From the NCBI RefSeq assembly GCF_000971115.1, contig NZ_BBLV01000003.1:62001-126000 (forward strand): a stretch of 64,000 bases of DNA, written 5' to 3'. Positions 43,688-52,227 of the stretch are shown piece after piece. Under the pieces are notes generated by a model. That model made no database searches. It worked only from the letters and a program-made list of their open reading frames with translations, and was not told the origin of the DNA. A program made the translations under genes and the position numbers. The stretch comes from Demequina gelatinilytica (GTDB lineage: Bacteria > Actinomycetota > Actinomycetes > Actinomycetales > Demequinaceae). How positions within the stretch are numbered: position 1 is the first letter of the stretch; each line of letters starts with the position of its first letter.

Positions 43688-44857
43688 ATGGTCAGCCCCG
43701 ACATGCGCGCCGAGACGCTGCGCCGCCTCCGCGCCGGCACCGGCCGCCTGGCCACGATCGCGCTCAAGACGCTCGACGCGGACTACCCGTGGTTCCGCGA
43801 GCTGCCCGCGCAGGAGCGCTCGTGGGTCGGGTCCGTCGCGCAGGCGGGCATCGCGTCGTTCGTCGCCTACTTCGCGGACCCGCACGCCGGCCACCGCGGC
43901 ACCGTCGAGATGTTCGCCTCCGCTCCCCCGGAGCTCACCCGCTCGATCTCGCTGCAGCACACCCTCACGATCGTCCGCACGTTCGTGTCCATCGTCGAGG
44001 AGCACTCCGACGAGTTCGCATCCCCCGGCGCGGAGGCCCACCTGCGGGAGTCGATCCTGCGGTACTCGCGCGAGATCGCCTTCTCCGCCGCCGAGGTCTA
44101 CGCGCGTGCCGCGGAGTCCCGCGGCGCATGGGACGCGCGGCTCGAGGCGCTCGTGGTGGACGCGCTCGTGCGCGGCGAGGTGGACGACGACCTCCCGTCC
44201 CGCGCTGCGGCCCTCGGGTGGAAGCCCGGCCCCACGCTCGTGCTGGTGGGCCAGACGGACGGCCCGCTCGGCGAGCTCCAGTCGGCCGAGCTGCGCCGGG
44301 CGATCCGCCGGGCGGCTCACGGCGCGCTCGTGGGCATCCACGGCGAGGACCTGGTGGTGATCGCACGGACCGACGGCGACCGGGAGGAGCTCGCGCAGAC
44401 GCTCCTGCCCAGCTTCGGCCCCGGACCCGTGGTGGTCGGCCCTCCGGCCATCACGCTGGTCGAGGTCGCACGCGGCACCCGCGCCGCGATGTACGGCGCG
44501 ACCGCCGCACCCGCCTGGGCCCTCGCGCCGCGGCCCGTGAGCGCGGACGACCTCCTGCCCGAGCGCGTGCTCGTGGGCGACGCGGCCGCCAGGGAGCGCC
44601 TGATCGCGGTGGCGTACGACCCGATCGCGGCCGCCGGCGGCTCGCTCAAGGAGACGGTGGCGACCTTCCTCGACTGCGGACGCTCGCTCGAGCTCGCGAG
44701 CAGGACGATGTTCGTGCACGCCAACACCGTCCGGTACCGCCTGCGCAAGGTCGCCGAGATCACCGGATGGGACGTGCTCGCGACGCGGGACGCTCACGTC
44801 CTCCAGATCGCGTTCGCGCTGGGCCGCTTGCGCGACGCAGCCGCCACACCTTTGTAG
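43688..44857 (+). CDS. PucR-type HTH regulator, FasR-like (fatty acid synthesis activator)
   Basis: The 389-residue regulator has a variable N-terminal domain and a C-terminal PucR/CdaR-type HTH, ETVATFLDCGRSLELASRTMFVHANTVRYRLRKVAEITGWD near residues 320-360 (core FVHANTVRYRLRKV). Its place, between aceE and fabD, is that of Rv2242 and of FasR in Streptomyces, which activates the fab operon. ATG at 43688 lies 7 bases after TACGCT, so leaderless. It ends within the palindrome that precedes fabD. Confidence 0.85.
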   Translation: MVSPDMRAETLRRLRAGTGRLATIALKTLDADYPWFRELPAQERSWVGSVAQAGIASFVAYFADPHAGHRGTVEMFASAPPELTRSISLQHTLTIVRTFVSIVEEHSDEFASPGAEAHLRESILRYSREIAFSAAEVYARAAESRGAWDARLEALVVDALVRGEVDDDLPSRAAALGWKPGPTLVLVGQTDGPLGELQSAELRRAIRRAAHGALVGIHGEDLVVIARTDGDREELAQTLLPSFGPGPVVVGPPAITLVEVARGTRAAMYGATAAPAWALAPRPVSADDLLPERVLVGDAAARERLIAVAYDPIAAAGGSLKETVATFLDCGRSLELASRTMFVHANTVRYRLRKVAEITGWDVLATRDAHVLQIAFALGRLRDAAATPL

Positions 44858-44868
44858 GTTTCATACAA
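44852..44868. promoter_or_regulatory. Palindrome upstream of fabD
   Basis: TTGTA (44852-44856) and TACAA (44864-44868) are perfect inverted repeats with 7 bases between. The right part, TTCATACAA, recurs as TTCATACGA upstream of acpP (46881). It overlaps the regulator's stop codon and sits upstream of a possible -10 TATCCT (44888-44893), a natural place for the FasR-like activator. Confidence 0.6.
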
Positions 44869-44935
44869 GAACCGCGGCCCGAATCGGTATCCTGATGCCG
44901 CAGGGGGCCCTCCGATGTGAGGCAGGCTATAACCC

Positions 44936-45850
44936 GTGATCGCCATTCTCTGTCCCGGCCAGGGTGCCCAGACGCCCGGGATGCTCGCCCCGTGGCTCGA
45001 GCTCCCCGAGGTCGCCGCGTCCCTGTCCGCCCTCTCCGAGGCCGCGGGCGTCGACGTGGTCCGACACGGCACGCAGTCCGACGCCGACACCATCCGCGAC
45101 ACCGCGGTCGCGCAGCCGCTTCTGGTGGCGACCGCGATCGCGACGGGCCGCGCGCTTCTCGGCGACGCCGTCCCCGCAGTGGCCGCCGGCCACTCGGTGG
45201 GAGAGCTCGGCGCCGCCGCCCTCGCGGGCGTGCTCACCGACGCCGACGCGATGCGGCTCGTCGCGGTGCGCGGCTCCTCGATGGCCGCCGCGGCCTCCGC
45301 GGCCGAGCCGACGTCCATGGCGGCGGTCCTGGGTGGCGATCCTGCCGATGTGGCCGCCGCGCTCGAGCAGCACGGCCTCACCCCTGCGAACGTGAACGGG
45401 GGCGGCCAGGTGGTCGCTGCAGGCACCAAGGCTGCGATCGAGGCGCTCGTCGCCGCTCCCCCTGCGCGCACCCGCGTCATCGAGCTCCAGGTGGCCGGCG
45501 CGTTCCACACGACCTTCATGGTCCCGGCCGTCGCGGACCTCCACGACGCCGCCTCCACCGTCACCCCCGCCAACCCGCGTCGGGTGCTGCTGTCCAACGC
45601 CGACGGCGCCCCGGTCGCCGACGGCGCGGACGCGCTCGCCCGCATCGTCCGCCAGGTCGCCAACCCGGTCCGATGGGACCTGTGCATGGAGGCGATGCTG
45701 CAGCTGGGCGTCACGGGCCTCATCGAGGTCGCGCCCGGAGGCGTCCTCACCGGCCTCGCGAAGCGCGCCATGAAGGGCGTGCCTGCCGTCGCCCTCAAGA
45801 CGCCCGATGACCTGTCCGCCGCCCGCGAGCTCCTGGAGGCCGCCGCATGA
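44936..45850 (+). CDS. fabD: Malonyl-CoA:ACP transacylase
   Basis: The 304-residue enzyme loads malonyl groups from CoA to ACP. It has the oxyanion GQGAQ at 8-12, nucleophile Ser87 in GHSVGE and catalytic His191 in AFHTTFM. The usual Arg in the substrate pocket lies in VRGSSM near 111. GTG at 44936 is the only suitable start; it lies just after CTATAAC and may be near-leaderless. The stop overlaps fabH (ATGA). Order fabD-fabH-acpP-fabF is standard for actinobacteria. Confidence 0.95.
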   Translation: MIAILCPGQGAQTPGMLAPWLELPEVAASLSALSEAAGVDVVRHGTQSDADTIRDTAVAQPLLVATAIATGRALLGDAVPAVAAGHSVGELGAAALAGVLTDADAMRLVAVRGSSMAAAASAAEPTSMAAVLGGDPADVAAALEQHGLTPANVNGGGQVVAAGTKAAIEALVAAPPARTRVIELQVAGAFHTTFMVPAVADLHDAASTVTPANPRRVLLSNADGAPVADGADALARIVRQVANPVRWDLCMEAMLQLGVTGLIEVAPGGVLTGLAKRAMKGVPAVALKTPDDLSAARELLEAAA

Positions 45851-46848
45851 CCACCCTCAACGTCCGCCGCGGAGCGGAGTTCACGCGCATCCTGGGCCTC
45901 GGCGTCGCACGCGGTGAGAACCTCGTGCCGAACGACGACCTGATCGAGCCGATCAACTCCTCGGACGAGTGGATCCGCAAGATGACCGGCATCGCCACGC
46001 GTGTCCGTGCCGGCAAGGACACGAGCGTCATCGACCTGTCCGAGCGTGCCGCCCGTGACGCCATCGCGCAGGCGGGCCTCGAGCCGTCCGACATCGATGC
46101 GGTGATCCTCTCGACCATCACGTTCCCGCACATCACCCCCGGCGGTGCACCCGTGCTCGCCGACCGCATCGGCGCCACGCCTGCCGCGGCCTTCGACATC
46201 TCCGCCGCGTGCGCGGGCTACTGCTACGGCATCGGCCAGGCCGATGCGCTGGTGCGCTCGGGCGCGGCCCGCCACGTGCTCGTGGTCGGCGCGGAGAAGA
46301 TGAGCGACTTCGTCGACCCCGCGGACCGCTCGATCTCCTACCTGCTGGGCGACGCCGCGGGCGCGGTGGTCATCGGAGCCTCGGAGACCGCGGGCATCGG
46401 CCCCACGGTGTGGGGCTCCGACGGCGGCGGCGCCGAGCTGATCGGCCAGACGAGCTCGTGGCTGGACGTGCGCGACAACCCCGGCACGCCCTTCCCGACC
46501 CTCCGCCAGGAGGGCCCCAGCGTGTTCAAGTGGGCGTCCTTCAAGATGGCCCCGGTCGCGCTCCAGGCGATCGAGGCCGCGGGCGTCGCTCCGGACGACA
46601 TCCAGGTGTTCATCCCGCACCAGGCGAACGTCCGCATCATCGACCAGATGGTCAAGCAGATCGGCCTGCCCGAGCACGTGGTGGTCGCCAAGGACATCGT
46701 CGACTCGGGCAACACGTCCGCGGCGTCGATCCCTCTGGCGACCGAGCGCGTGCTCCGCGACGGCGACGCCAGGAGCGGCGACCTCGCGCTCCAGATCGGC
46801 TTCGGCGCCGGGCTGGTCTACGCCGCCCAGGTGGTGGTCCTCCCGTAG
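45847..46848 (+). CDS. fabH: 3-oxoacyl-ACP synthase III
   Basis: The 333-residue condensing enzyme starts fatty acid synthesis from an acyl-CoA primer and malonyl-ACP. The Cys-His-Asn triad is visible: Cys122 in SAACAGYCYG, His in IPHQANVR near residue 259 and Asn in GNTSAAS near 291. ATG at 45847 overlaps the fabD stop by 4 bases. Its primer choice (branched or straight) cannot be read, though actinobacterial forms usually prefer branched starters. Confidence 0.95.
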   Translation: MTTLNVRRGAEFTRILGLGVARGENLVPNDDLIEPINSSDEWIRKMTGIATRVRAGKDTSVIDLSERAARDAIAQAGLEPSDIDAVILSTITFPHITPGGAPVLADRIGATPAAAFDISAACAGYCYGIGQADALVRSGAARHVLVVGAEKMSDFVDPADRSISYLLGDAAGAVVIGASETAGIGPTVWGSDGGGAELIGQTSSWLDVRDNPGTPFPTLRQEGPSVFKWASFKMAPVALQAIEAAGVAPDDIQVFIPHQANVRIIDQMVKQIGLPEHVVVAKDIVDSGNTSAASIPLATERVLRDGDARSGDLALQIGFGAGLVYAAQVVVLP

Positions 46849-46864
46849 CGGGAGGGCCCCCCCA

Positions 46865-46891
46865 GTAGAGTTCACAAGCGTTCATACGAAC
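46865..46891 (+). promoter_or_regulatory. Possible internal promoter and palindrome before acpP
   Basis: TAGAGT (46865-46870) is a plausible -10. GTTC (46880-46883) and GAAC (46888-46891) form an inverted repeat around ATAC, so that TTCATACGA resembles the TTCATACAA of the fabD site. This would allow acpP to be made in excess of the enzymes, as is common. Confidence 0.45.
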
Positions 46892-46932
46892 ACGGCGCCC
46901 CGCGCCATCCATCCCCAACGAAGGAGCAGCAC

Positions 46933-47175
46933 ATGGCACTGTCCAAGGACGAGGTCCTCGCCGGCCTGGCCGAGATCGTCAACGAGGAGACGGACATCGA
47001 CGTCGCCGAGGTGACGGCCGAGAAGTCGTTCACCGACGACCTCGACATCGACTCGCTGTCGATGATGACCATCGTCACCCTCGCGGAGGAGAAGTTCGAC
47101 GTCCGCATCCCCGACGAGAAGGTCAAGGACCTCGTCACCGTCGGCGACGCCGTCGACTACATCGCGAACGCGTAA
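46933..47175 (+). CDS. acpP: Acyl carrier protein
   Basis: The 80-residue acidic helical protein carries the phosphopantetheine attachment Ser41 in DLDIDSLSMM. It holds growing acyl chains for FabD, FabH and FabF. ATG at 46933 is preceded by AAGGAG. The motif is DIDSL, slightly different from the DSLD order of E. coli ACP but normal for actinobacterial AcpM-like proteins; it lacks the long C-terminal extension of mycobacterial AcpM. Confidence 0.97.
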   Translation: MALSKDEVLAGLAEIVNEETDIDVAEVTAEKSFTDDLDIDSLSMMTIVTLAEEKFDVRIPDEKVKDLVTVGDAVDYIANA

Positions 47176-47225
47176 GACCCCCTCTTCACCGTCCACCCCT
47201 CATCTCACCCTCGGGAGACAAGCCC

Positions 47226-48461
47226 ATGAACGTCGTGGTCACCGGACTCGGCACCACCTCGCCGCTCGGCGGGGACGTCGCCAGCACCTGGGAGGGCGCC
47301 CTCGCTGCGCGCTCCGGCGTGCGCACCCTGGAGAACGACTGGGCCGAGAAGTACGGCGTGCCCGTGACCTTCGCGGGTCAGCTCGCCGTGCGTCCCGAGG
47401 AGGTCCTCTCCCGTCCCGAGACCAAGCGCATGGACCCGTCCGCGCAGATGGCCATCGTGGCCGCGCGCGAGGCGTGGGCCGATGCGGGTCTCTCCGAGGA
47501 CGCTGTGGACCCCGAGCGCCTGGGGAGCATCGTGTCCTCGGGCATCGGCGGAGTGTGGACCCTGCTGACGGCGTGGGACACGGTGAAGGAGCGGGGCGCC
47601 TCGCGCGTCCTGCCCCTCACCGTGCCCATGCTGATGCCCAACTCCCCCACGGCCTACGTCTCGCTCGAGTTCAAGGCACGCGCCGGCGCCCACGCCCCGG
47701 TCTCCGCGTGCGCCTCCGGCGCCGAGGCGATCGGCATGGGCTTCGAGATGATCCAGTCCGGACGCGCCGACGTGGTGATCTGCGGCGGCACCGAGGCCGC
47801 GATCCACCCGCTCCCCATCTCCGCCTTCGCGTCGATGCAGGCCCTGTCCAAGCGCAACGACGACCCCCAGGGTGCTTCGCGCCCCTACGACGTCAGCCGC
47901 GACGGCTTCGTGCTCGGCGAGGGCGCGGGCGTGGTGGTCCTCGAGTCCGAGAGCCACGCCAAGGCCCGCGGCGCACGCATCTACGCGAGCGTGCTCGGCC
48001 TGGGCATGACCGCCGACGCCCACCACATCGCTGCGCCCGAGCCGAACGGCGCCGGCCAGACGAGGGCCATGGAGCTCGCCCTCGAGCGCGCGGGCCTCAC
48101 CGCCGCGGATGTCGCGCATGTCAACGCGCACGCCACCTCCACGCCTGTGGGAGACATGATCGAGGCGCGCGGCATCCGCGCCCTGCTGGGCTCGCACGCC
48201 GATCAGGTGCTGCTGTCCGCGACCAAGTCGATGACGGGCCACCTGCTGGGCGGCGCCGGCGCGCTCGAGTCCGTCTTCACCATCAAGGCGCTCGAGACCC
48301 GCACGGCTCCCCCGACCATCAACGTCACCGAGCCCGACCCCGAGCTCCAGGTGGACCTGGTGCGCGACACCCCGCGTGCGCTCCCCCAGGGCCAGATCGC
48401 CGCGATCAACAACTCGTTCGGCTTCGGCGGCCACAACGTCGCGCTCGTCTTCGGAGCCTGA
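47226..48461 (+). CDS. fabF: 3-oxoacyl-ACP synthase II
   Basis: The 411-residue elongating condensing enzyme has Cys162 in SACASGAEAIG, His in VNAHATSTP near residue 300 and His in TGHLLGGAG near 337, the CHH triad. It extends acyl-ACP with malonyl-ACP. ATG at 47226 is preceded by GGGAGA. It is the equivalent of mycobacterial KasA in position. A strong hairpin at 48477-48513 ends the operon. Confidence 0.96.
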   Translation: MNVVVTGLGTTSPLGGDVASTWEGALAARSGVRTLENDWAEKYGVPVTFAGQLAVRPEEVLSRPETKRMDPSAQMAIVAAREAWADAGLSEDAVDPERLGSIVSSGIGGVWTLLTAWDTVKERGASRVLPLTVPMLMPNSPTAYVSLEFKARAGAHAPVSACASGAEAIGMGFEMIQSGRADVVICGGTEAAIHPLPISAFASMQALSKRNDDPQGASRPYDVSRDGFVLGEGAGVVVLESESHAKARGARIYASVLGLGMTADAHHIAAPEPNGAGQTRAMELALERAGLTAADVAHVNAHATSTPVGDMIEARGIRALLGSHADQVLLSATKSMTGHLLGGAGALESVFTIKALETRTAPPTINVTEPDPELQVDLVRDTPRALPQGQIAAINNSFGFGGHNVALVFGA

Positions 48462-48476
48462 TCCCAGCCTGACCCG

Positions 48477-48513
48477 CGCCCGCGGCTCCGCCACACCAGG
48501 CGGACCGCGGGCG
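48477..48513 (+). terminator. Terminator of the fab operon
   Basis: CGCCCGCGG...CCGCC (48477-48492) pairs with GGCGG...CCGCGGGCG (48499-48513) in a long GC stem with a small internal mismatch and a 6-base loop, 16 bases after the fabF stop. No U-tract follows. Confidence 0.7.
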
Positions 48514-48622
48514 TGGTGCTTCCGCCGATACTGACGCGGCTCGCCGACGACTCACCCGCATGCGTGCGCCGGAGCCCTGCCGCCGTGTGGCGGAGCCGCG
48601 CGCGGGGCGGTTGAATCAGGGC

Positions 48623-49891
48623 ATGAGACGCCCCCAGGCGATCGGCATGGTCCTCGCGTGCGCCGCCGCGCTCACGGCGTGCTCCCAGGCACGGAGCGTA
48701 CCCGCCGAGGAGCTCCTCGCGCCCTACGCGCTCGAGCGCGAGACCGTCGACGGCGAGCTCGCTCAGCAGGCTGCCGCGACGGGCGCGTCGATCTACATCG
48801 CCGCGCCGATGCTCACCTCGGGGACCCAGGCCGTGATCGAGCTGTCCGGAGACCTCGAGCCGCTCACCCTGGTGGATGTCTCGGGCGCCTCCGTGGGCGC
48901 TCTCACCGAGACGGCCGGCGAGCTGGCGTTCATCGACCGCTCCTGCATCTCCGACAACGGCGGGTACACCTTCTGCAGCCGCACGGGCGTGGTCACCACC
49001 GACGGCGCGACGGTCGACGAGGCCACGGGCGAGCTCGATCTGGACTCGCACGCGCTCGCCTACGACGCCGACGGCCAGGGGTTCTGGGGCGTGCGGTACG
49101 CCTCGACGCCCTGCGACGACTCCGTGCACGCGTGCACGCTCGCCCCCGAGGACGAGCCTCTCGACTTCGTCTACGACTGCCACGTGGTGCACGTGCGCGA
49201 CGGCGAGGCGGTCTGGGAGTGGTCGGCGCTCGAGCACACGGATCCCTCGCTGCTCGACACCGCCGCGACCACCGAGATCTACAACGCTGTCGATCCGTTC
49301 CACTGCAACTCGGTGCAGCCCGACGAGGACGCCGGGGCGGTCTACGTGTCGATGCGGCACCCGAGCTCGGTCCTCGCGGTGGACATCGGCTCGGGCGACG
49401 TGCGATGGACGTTCGGCGTCGACCGCTCCCCCGCGGCGCTGGCCGTCGACGACCCCGACGGCCTCCTGGGCGAGCGGCAGGTCCTGAGCGGCAACCACGA
49501 CTTCCGGTGGCTCGGAGGCACCCGCTACTCGGTGTTCGACAACGGGTCAGGGGGCGTGGGACCCGCGCGCGCGATCGTCTTCTCCGTCGCGGACGGCACC
49601 GCGACCATCGAGAACGTGATCGAGGACCCGGCCGGGGTGAGCTCACGATGCACGGGCTCGGCCCGTCCGCTCGACGAGGACGAGGCCTTCTGGGTGATCG
49701 ACTGGGGATGCAGCGCATCCGGCGTGTCGGTCATGACCGCCGAGGGCGTGCCGGTCGCGCATCTCAGCCTCGACTACGAGCGCGCCGTCGAGATGGACCT
49801 GCTCATGGACACCGCCGCCGACCAGCCCGATGTGGGCAGCACCGTGACCTATCACGCGCTGGTCGCCGCGCCGGGGCTGCTGGCGCCCTGA
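48623..49891 (+). CDS. Arylsulfotransferase-like (ASST) lipoprotein
   Basis: The 422-residue protein has a lipoprotein signal with Cys20 in LTAC, then a beta-propeller region typical of ASST family proteins. Features include FHCNSVQPDEDAG near residue 230, SMRHPSSVLAVDIGSGDVRW near 243-262 (core SSVLAVDIGSGDV), a GNHDFRWLGGT with His-Asp near 292 and FDNGSGGVG near 305. Family members transfer sulfuryl groups between phenols or bind ligands; catalytic ability here is not sure. ATG at 48623 is chosen to start the signal peptide. Confidence 0.8.
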   Translation: MRRPQAIGMVLACAAALTACSQARSVPAEELLAPYALERETVDGELAQQAAATGASIYIAAPMLTSGTQAVIELSGDLEPLTLVDVSGASVGALTETAGELAFIDRSCISDNGGYTFCSRTGVVTTDGATVDEATGELDLDSHALAYDADGQGFWGVRYASTPCDDSVHACTLAPEDEPLDFVYDCHVVHVRDGEAVWEWSALEHTDPSLLDTAATTEIYNAVDPFHCNSVQPDEDAGAVYVSMRHPSSVLAVDIGSGDVRWTFGVDRSPAALAVDDPDGLLGERQVLSGNHDFRWLGGTRYSVFDNGSGGVGPARAIVFSVADGTATIENVIEDPAGVSSRCTGSARPLDEDEAFWVIDWGCSASGVSVMTAEGVPVAHLSLDYERAVEMDLLMDTAADQPDVGSTVTYHALVAAPGLLAP

Positions 49892-49921
49892 GCGCAGCGC
49901 AGGACGGGCGGCGCGGAGCGG

Positions 49922-50503
49922 CTACGCGATGCCCTGCTCGAGGCGGGCGAGCGCCTGGTCGAGCACGTCGACCAGGGCATCGTCGGAATGCTGGGCCCAC
50001 CACACCGAGGCCGCCAGGATGCAGCCGGTCACGGCCTGCCCCACCGCTTGGGCCTCCACGCCGCCCTCGTCGAGGAGCCCGCCGCGCGAGAGCTGGTGCG
50101 CGAAGCCCGCAGTCATGACGCCGAGGCCTCGGATACCGGCCGCGAACACCTCGTCCGACTCGCCGATGATGCGGAAGCGCACGCGGTCCAGGTCCGTGCC
50201 CGAGGGCTGCTCGGTGAGCACCTCGCGTACGGCGACCCGGAGCCCGCCCATGCCCGGCCCGGTGCCCTCCCTCGCGAGGAGCGCGTCGAGCCGTCCGTAG
50301 GCAGCGAAGAAGTCGTGCCACACCAGGTCGGCCTTGTTCGCGAAGTGGCGGAACAGGGTGCGGCGCGACACACCGCTGCGGGCCGCGACGTCGTCCATCG
50401 ACACGGCCGCGTAGCCATGCTCGGCGAACAGCGCGACGGCCTCGCGGCCGATCTTCTCCGGGTCGGCGATCTGCGGGCGCCCAGGACGTCGATGCTCAGT
50501 CAC
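49922..50503 (-). CDS. TetR-family regulator
   Basis: The 193-residue protein has a TetR HTH near residues 24-60 (VSMDDVAARSGVSRRTLFRHFANKADLVW, core VAARSGVSRRTLFRHF) and a C-terminal domain like the TetR_C_28/MftR group. GTG at 50503 lies 7 bases after TAGGGT on the minus strand, favouring a leaderless start; a GTG at 50512 falls within that box. Its target is not clear; the upstream DUF4440-like gene on the same strand is 34 bases away. Confidence 0.88.
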   Translation of the reverse strand: MTEHRRPGRPQIADPEKIGREAVALFAEHGYAAVSMDDVAARSGVSRRTLFRHFANKADLVWHDFFAAYGRLDALLAREGTGPGMGGLRVAVREVLTEQPSGTDLDRVRFRIIGESDEVFAAGIRGLGVMTAGFAHQLSRGGLLDEGGVEAQAVGQAVTGCILAASVWWAQHSDDALVDVLDQALARLEQGIA

Positions 50504-50536
50504 ATCGCCCACCCTAGCGTGCGATGTTATGCGTGC

Positions 50537-50899
50537 TCAGATGGCGGTCGGTGTGGCCTGGTGGAACACCAGCCGCCAGCGGTCCGAGCGGACCCAGATC
50601 GAGGACCGCAGCGCGGCGCCCCGCGAGCCGTGCAACGGCTCGGAGGTGTAGCGGACGTGCGCGACACCGGGCGCGAGCTCGTAGGCGCTGAAGCCGGTGA
50701 GCGGCAGGCGCACGTCGATCTCGACGGGCTCGAGCCCTACCTCGTCGTCGCGGCTCCACACCCGCCCCGACTGGCCGATCTCCACATACCCGGGCGCGAG
50801 GATCGCGTCCATGTACGCATGGTCGAACCGTGTCTCCGGGCGCCACATCGACTCCTCCAGCGCCTGGAGGGTCAGCTCGTCCAGGTGGTCGAGCGCCAT
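50537..50899 (-). CDS. DUF4440 / NTF2-like protein
   Basis: The 120-residue single-domain protein has the shape of an NTF2-like fold, with LEESMWRPETRFDHAYMDAILAP (core MWRPETRFDHAYM) near the N-terminus, a GYVEIGQSGRVWSR turn and RSSIWVRSDRWRLVFHQ at the C-terminus. Such proteins are enzymes, binding proteins or adaptors and the activity is not predictable. ATG at 50899 follows the DUF3145 stop by one base (TGACATG), so translation is coupled. Confidence 0.82.
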   Translation of the reverse strand: MALDHLDELTLQALEESMWRPETRFDHAYMDAILAPGYVEIGQSGRVWSRDDEVGLEPVEIDVRLPLTGFSAYELAPGVAHVRYTSEPLHGSRGAALRSSIWVRSDRWRLVFHQATPTAI

Positions 50900-50900
50900 G

Positions 50901-51398
50901 TCATCCCACGCGGTGCAGCCAGCGCACGGGCGCGCCGTGGCCGGCGTACCTGAACGGCTCGAGCTCCTCGTCCCACGCGGTGCCGAGCGCGAGGTCCATG
51001 GTGCGCTTGACGTCCGCGAGGTTGCCGGCGTTGTCGATCGCCGCGCGGATACGGTCCTCCGGGACCACCGTGTTGCCGTGAGAGTCGATCACCGCGTGGA
51101 AGATCCCGAGCGACGGGGTGTGCGACCAGCGTCCGCCGTCCGAGCCGAACGACGGCTCCTCGGTGACCTCGTAGCGGACGTGCTCCCAGCCGCGCAGGGC
51201 CGAGGCGAGACGCGCTCCCGTGCCCTGCTGGCCCTGCCACGACACCTCGGCGCGCAGCAGACCCGAGCCGGCGGGCTGGTCGGTCCAGTCGAAGGAGGCG
51301 CGCGAGCCCAGCACCCCCTGCGCCGCCCATTCGATGTGCGGAGTCATCGCGCGGGTCGCGGAGTGCACGAAAAGAACACCACGGGTGATTGCGGCCAT
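50901..51398 (-). CDS. DUF3145 family protein
   Basis: The 165-residue protein has GVLFVHSATRAMTPHIEWA near residue 7-25 (core VHSATRAMTPH), FDWTDQPA near 36, LRAEVSWQG near 47 and RWLHRVG at the end, as in the actinobacterial DUF3145 family. Its function is unknown; it is often found near the fab cluster, as here. ATG at 51398 follows GGAAAGGAC. It diverges from the NAD(P)HX epimerase gene across a 148-base gap that shows nothing distinctive. Confidence 0.88.
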   Translation of the reverse strand: MAAITRGVLFVHSATRAMTPHIEWAAQGVLGSRASFDWTDQPAGSGLLRAEVSWQGQQGTGARLASALRGWEHVRYEVTEEPSFGSDGGRWSHTPSLGIFHAVIDSHGNTVVPEDRIRAAIDNAGNLADVKRTMDLALGTAWDEELEPFRYAGHGAPVRWLHRVG

Positions 51399-51546
51399 GT
51401 CCTTTCCCTTCCTGTGAGGTGCGTCTTCCCCTACGACCTCGATGGAACCGTCCATGGCACCGGGTGTGCCACGATTCTGCCTCACCCGCGCCCATATCGC
51501 CAGCGACGCGCCCCGAGTGTCGGCGCCCTGTGCGAGGGTGGCCCTC

Positions 51547-52224
51547 ATGAGCACCAGCGAGAACGTCGTCACCGTGGAGGCGCTGCGCGAGGCCGAGCGG
51601 CGGACCATGCTGAGGATCCCGGAGGACGCGCTCATGGATCGGGCGGCGACCGCGGTGGCGGATGCGGCGCAGGCCCTCGCGGCGGAGCGCGGGCTCGGCA
51701 TCGAGGGCATGGAGGTCTGCGTCGTCGCCGGTTCCGGAAGCAACGGCGGTGACGCGCTGCTCGCGGGGGCGCTGCTCGCGCGCCGCGGCGCCCACGTGGT
51801 CGCCGTGGTCGCCGCCGACCGCGCGCACGAGCGCGGCGTGCACATGCTCGAGGAGGCCGCGGGCGTGGGCGCCGTCTCCGGGGTCGACTTCCCGCTGGGC
51901 CGTGAACGGGTGCTCGACGCGCAGCTGGTGATCGACGGCTTCGCCGGCCTGGGCGGGCGCGCGGGGCTGCCCGACGACGCCTGGTCGCTCCTGGGGCGCG
52001 CGGTCGAGGCGGGGCGGCTCATCGTCGCCGTGGATGTGCCGTCAGGTGTCGCCGCGGACTCCGCCTCGCTGCCCGCCCCCGGCGAGGACGGGATCTCCCG
52101 CCACGTGGTCGCCGACGTCACCGTCACCTTCACCGCGCTCAAGCGGTGCCTGGTCGAGCGCCCCGCCGCCCTGAGCGCCGGGCGTGTGATCCTGGCGGAC
52201 GTCGGCGTCGGGCTCGACGGCTGA
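51547..52224 (+). CDS. nnrE: NAD(P)H-hydrate epimerase (YjeF N-terminal domain)
   Basis: The 225-residue single-domain protein has the YjeF_N Rossmann core: GSGSNGGDALLAG near residue 62, VIDGFAGLGGRAG near 129 and AVDVPSGVAADS near 163. It converts the R epimer of hydrated NAD(P)H to the S epimer, so that the dehydratase can repair it. ATG at 51547 is used; an in-frame GTG at 51538 is an alternative. In many bacteria this domain is fused to the dehydratase. Here that partner is a separate gene at 53337, with def and a GNAT gene in between. Confidence 0.9.
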   Translation: MSTSENVVTVEALREAERRTMLRIPEDALMDRAATAVADAAQALAAERGLGIEGMEVCVVAGSGSNGGDALLAGALLARRGAHVVAVVAADRAHERGVHMLEEAAGVGAVSGVDFPLGRERVLDAQLVIDGFAGLGGRAGLPDDAWSLLGRAVEAGRLIVAVDVPSGVAADSASLPAPGEDGISRHVVADVTVTFTALKRCLVERPAALSAGRVILADVGVGLDG

Positions 52225-52227
52225 CGG

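Noticed and set aside
44852-44868. Terminator after the FasR-like gene
   Set aside because: The 5-base stem with AT-rich arms is too weak to stop transcription and its motif recurs at acpP, so an operator is more likely.
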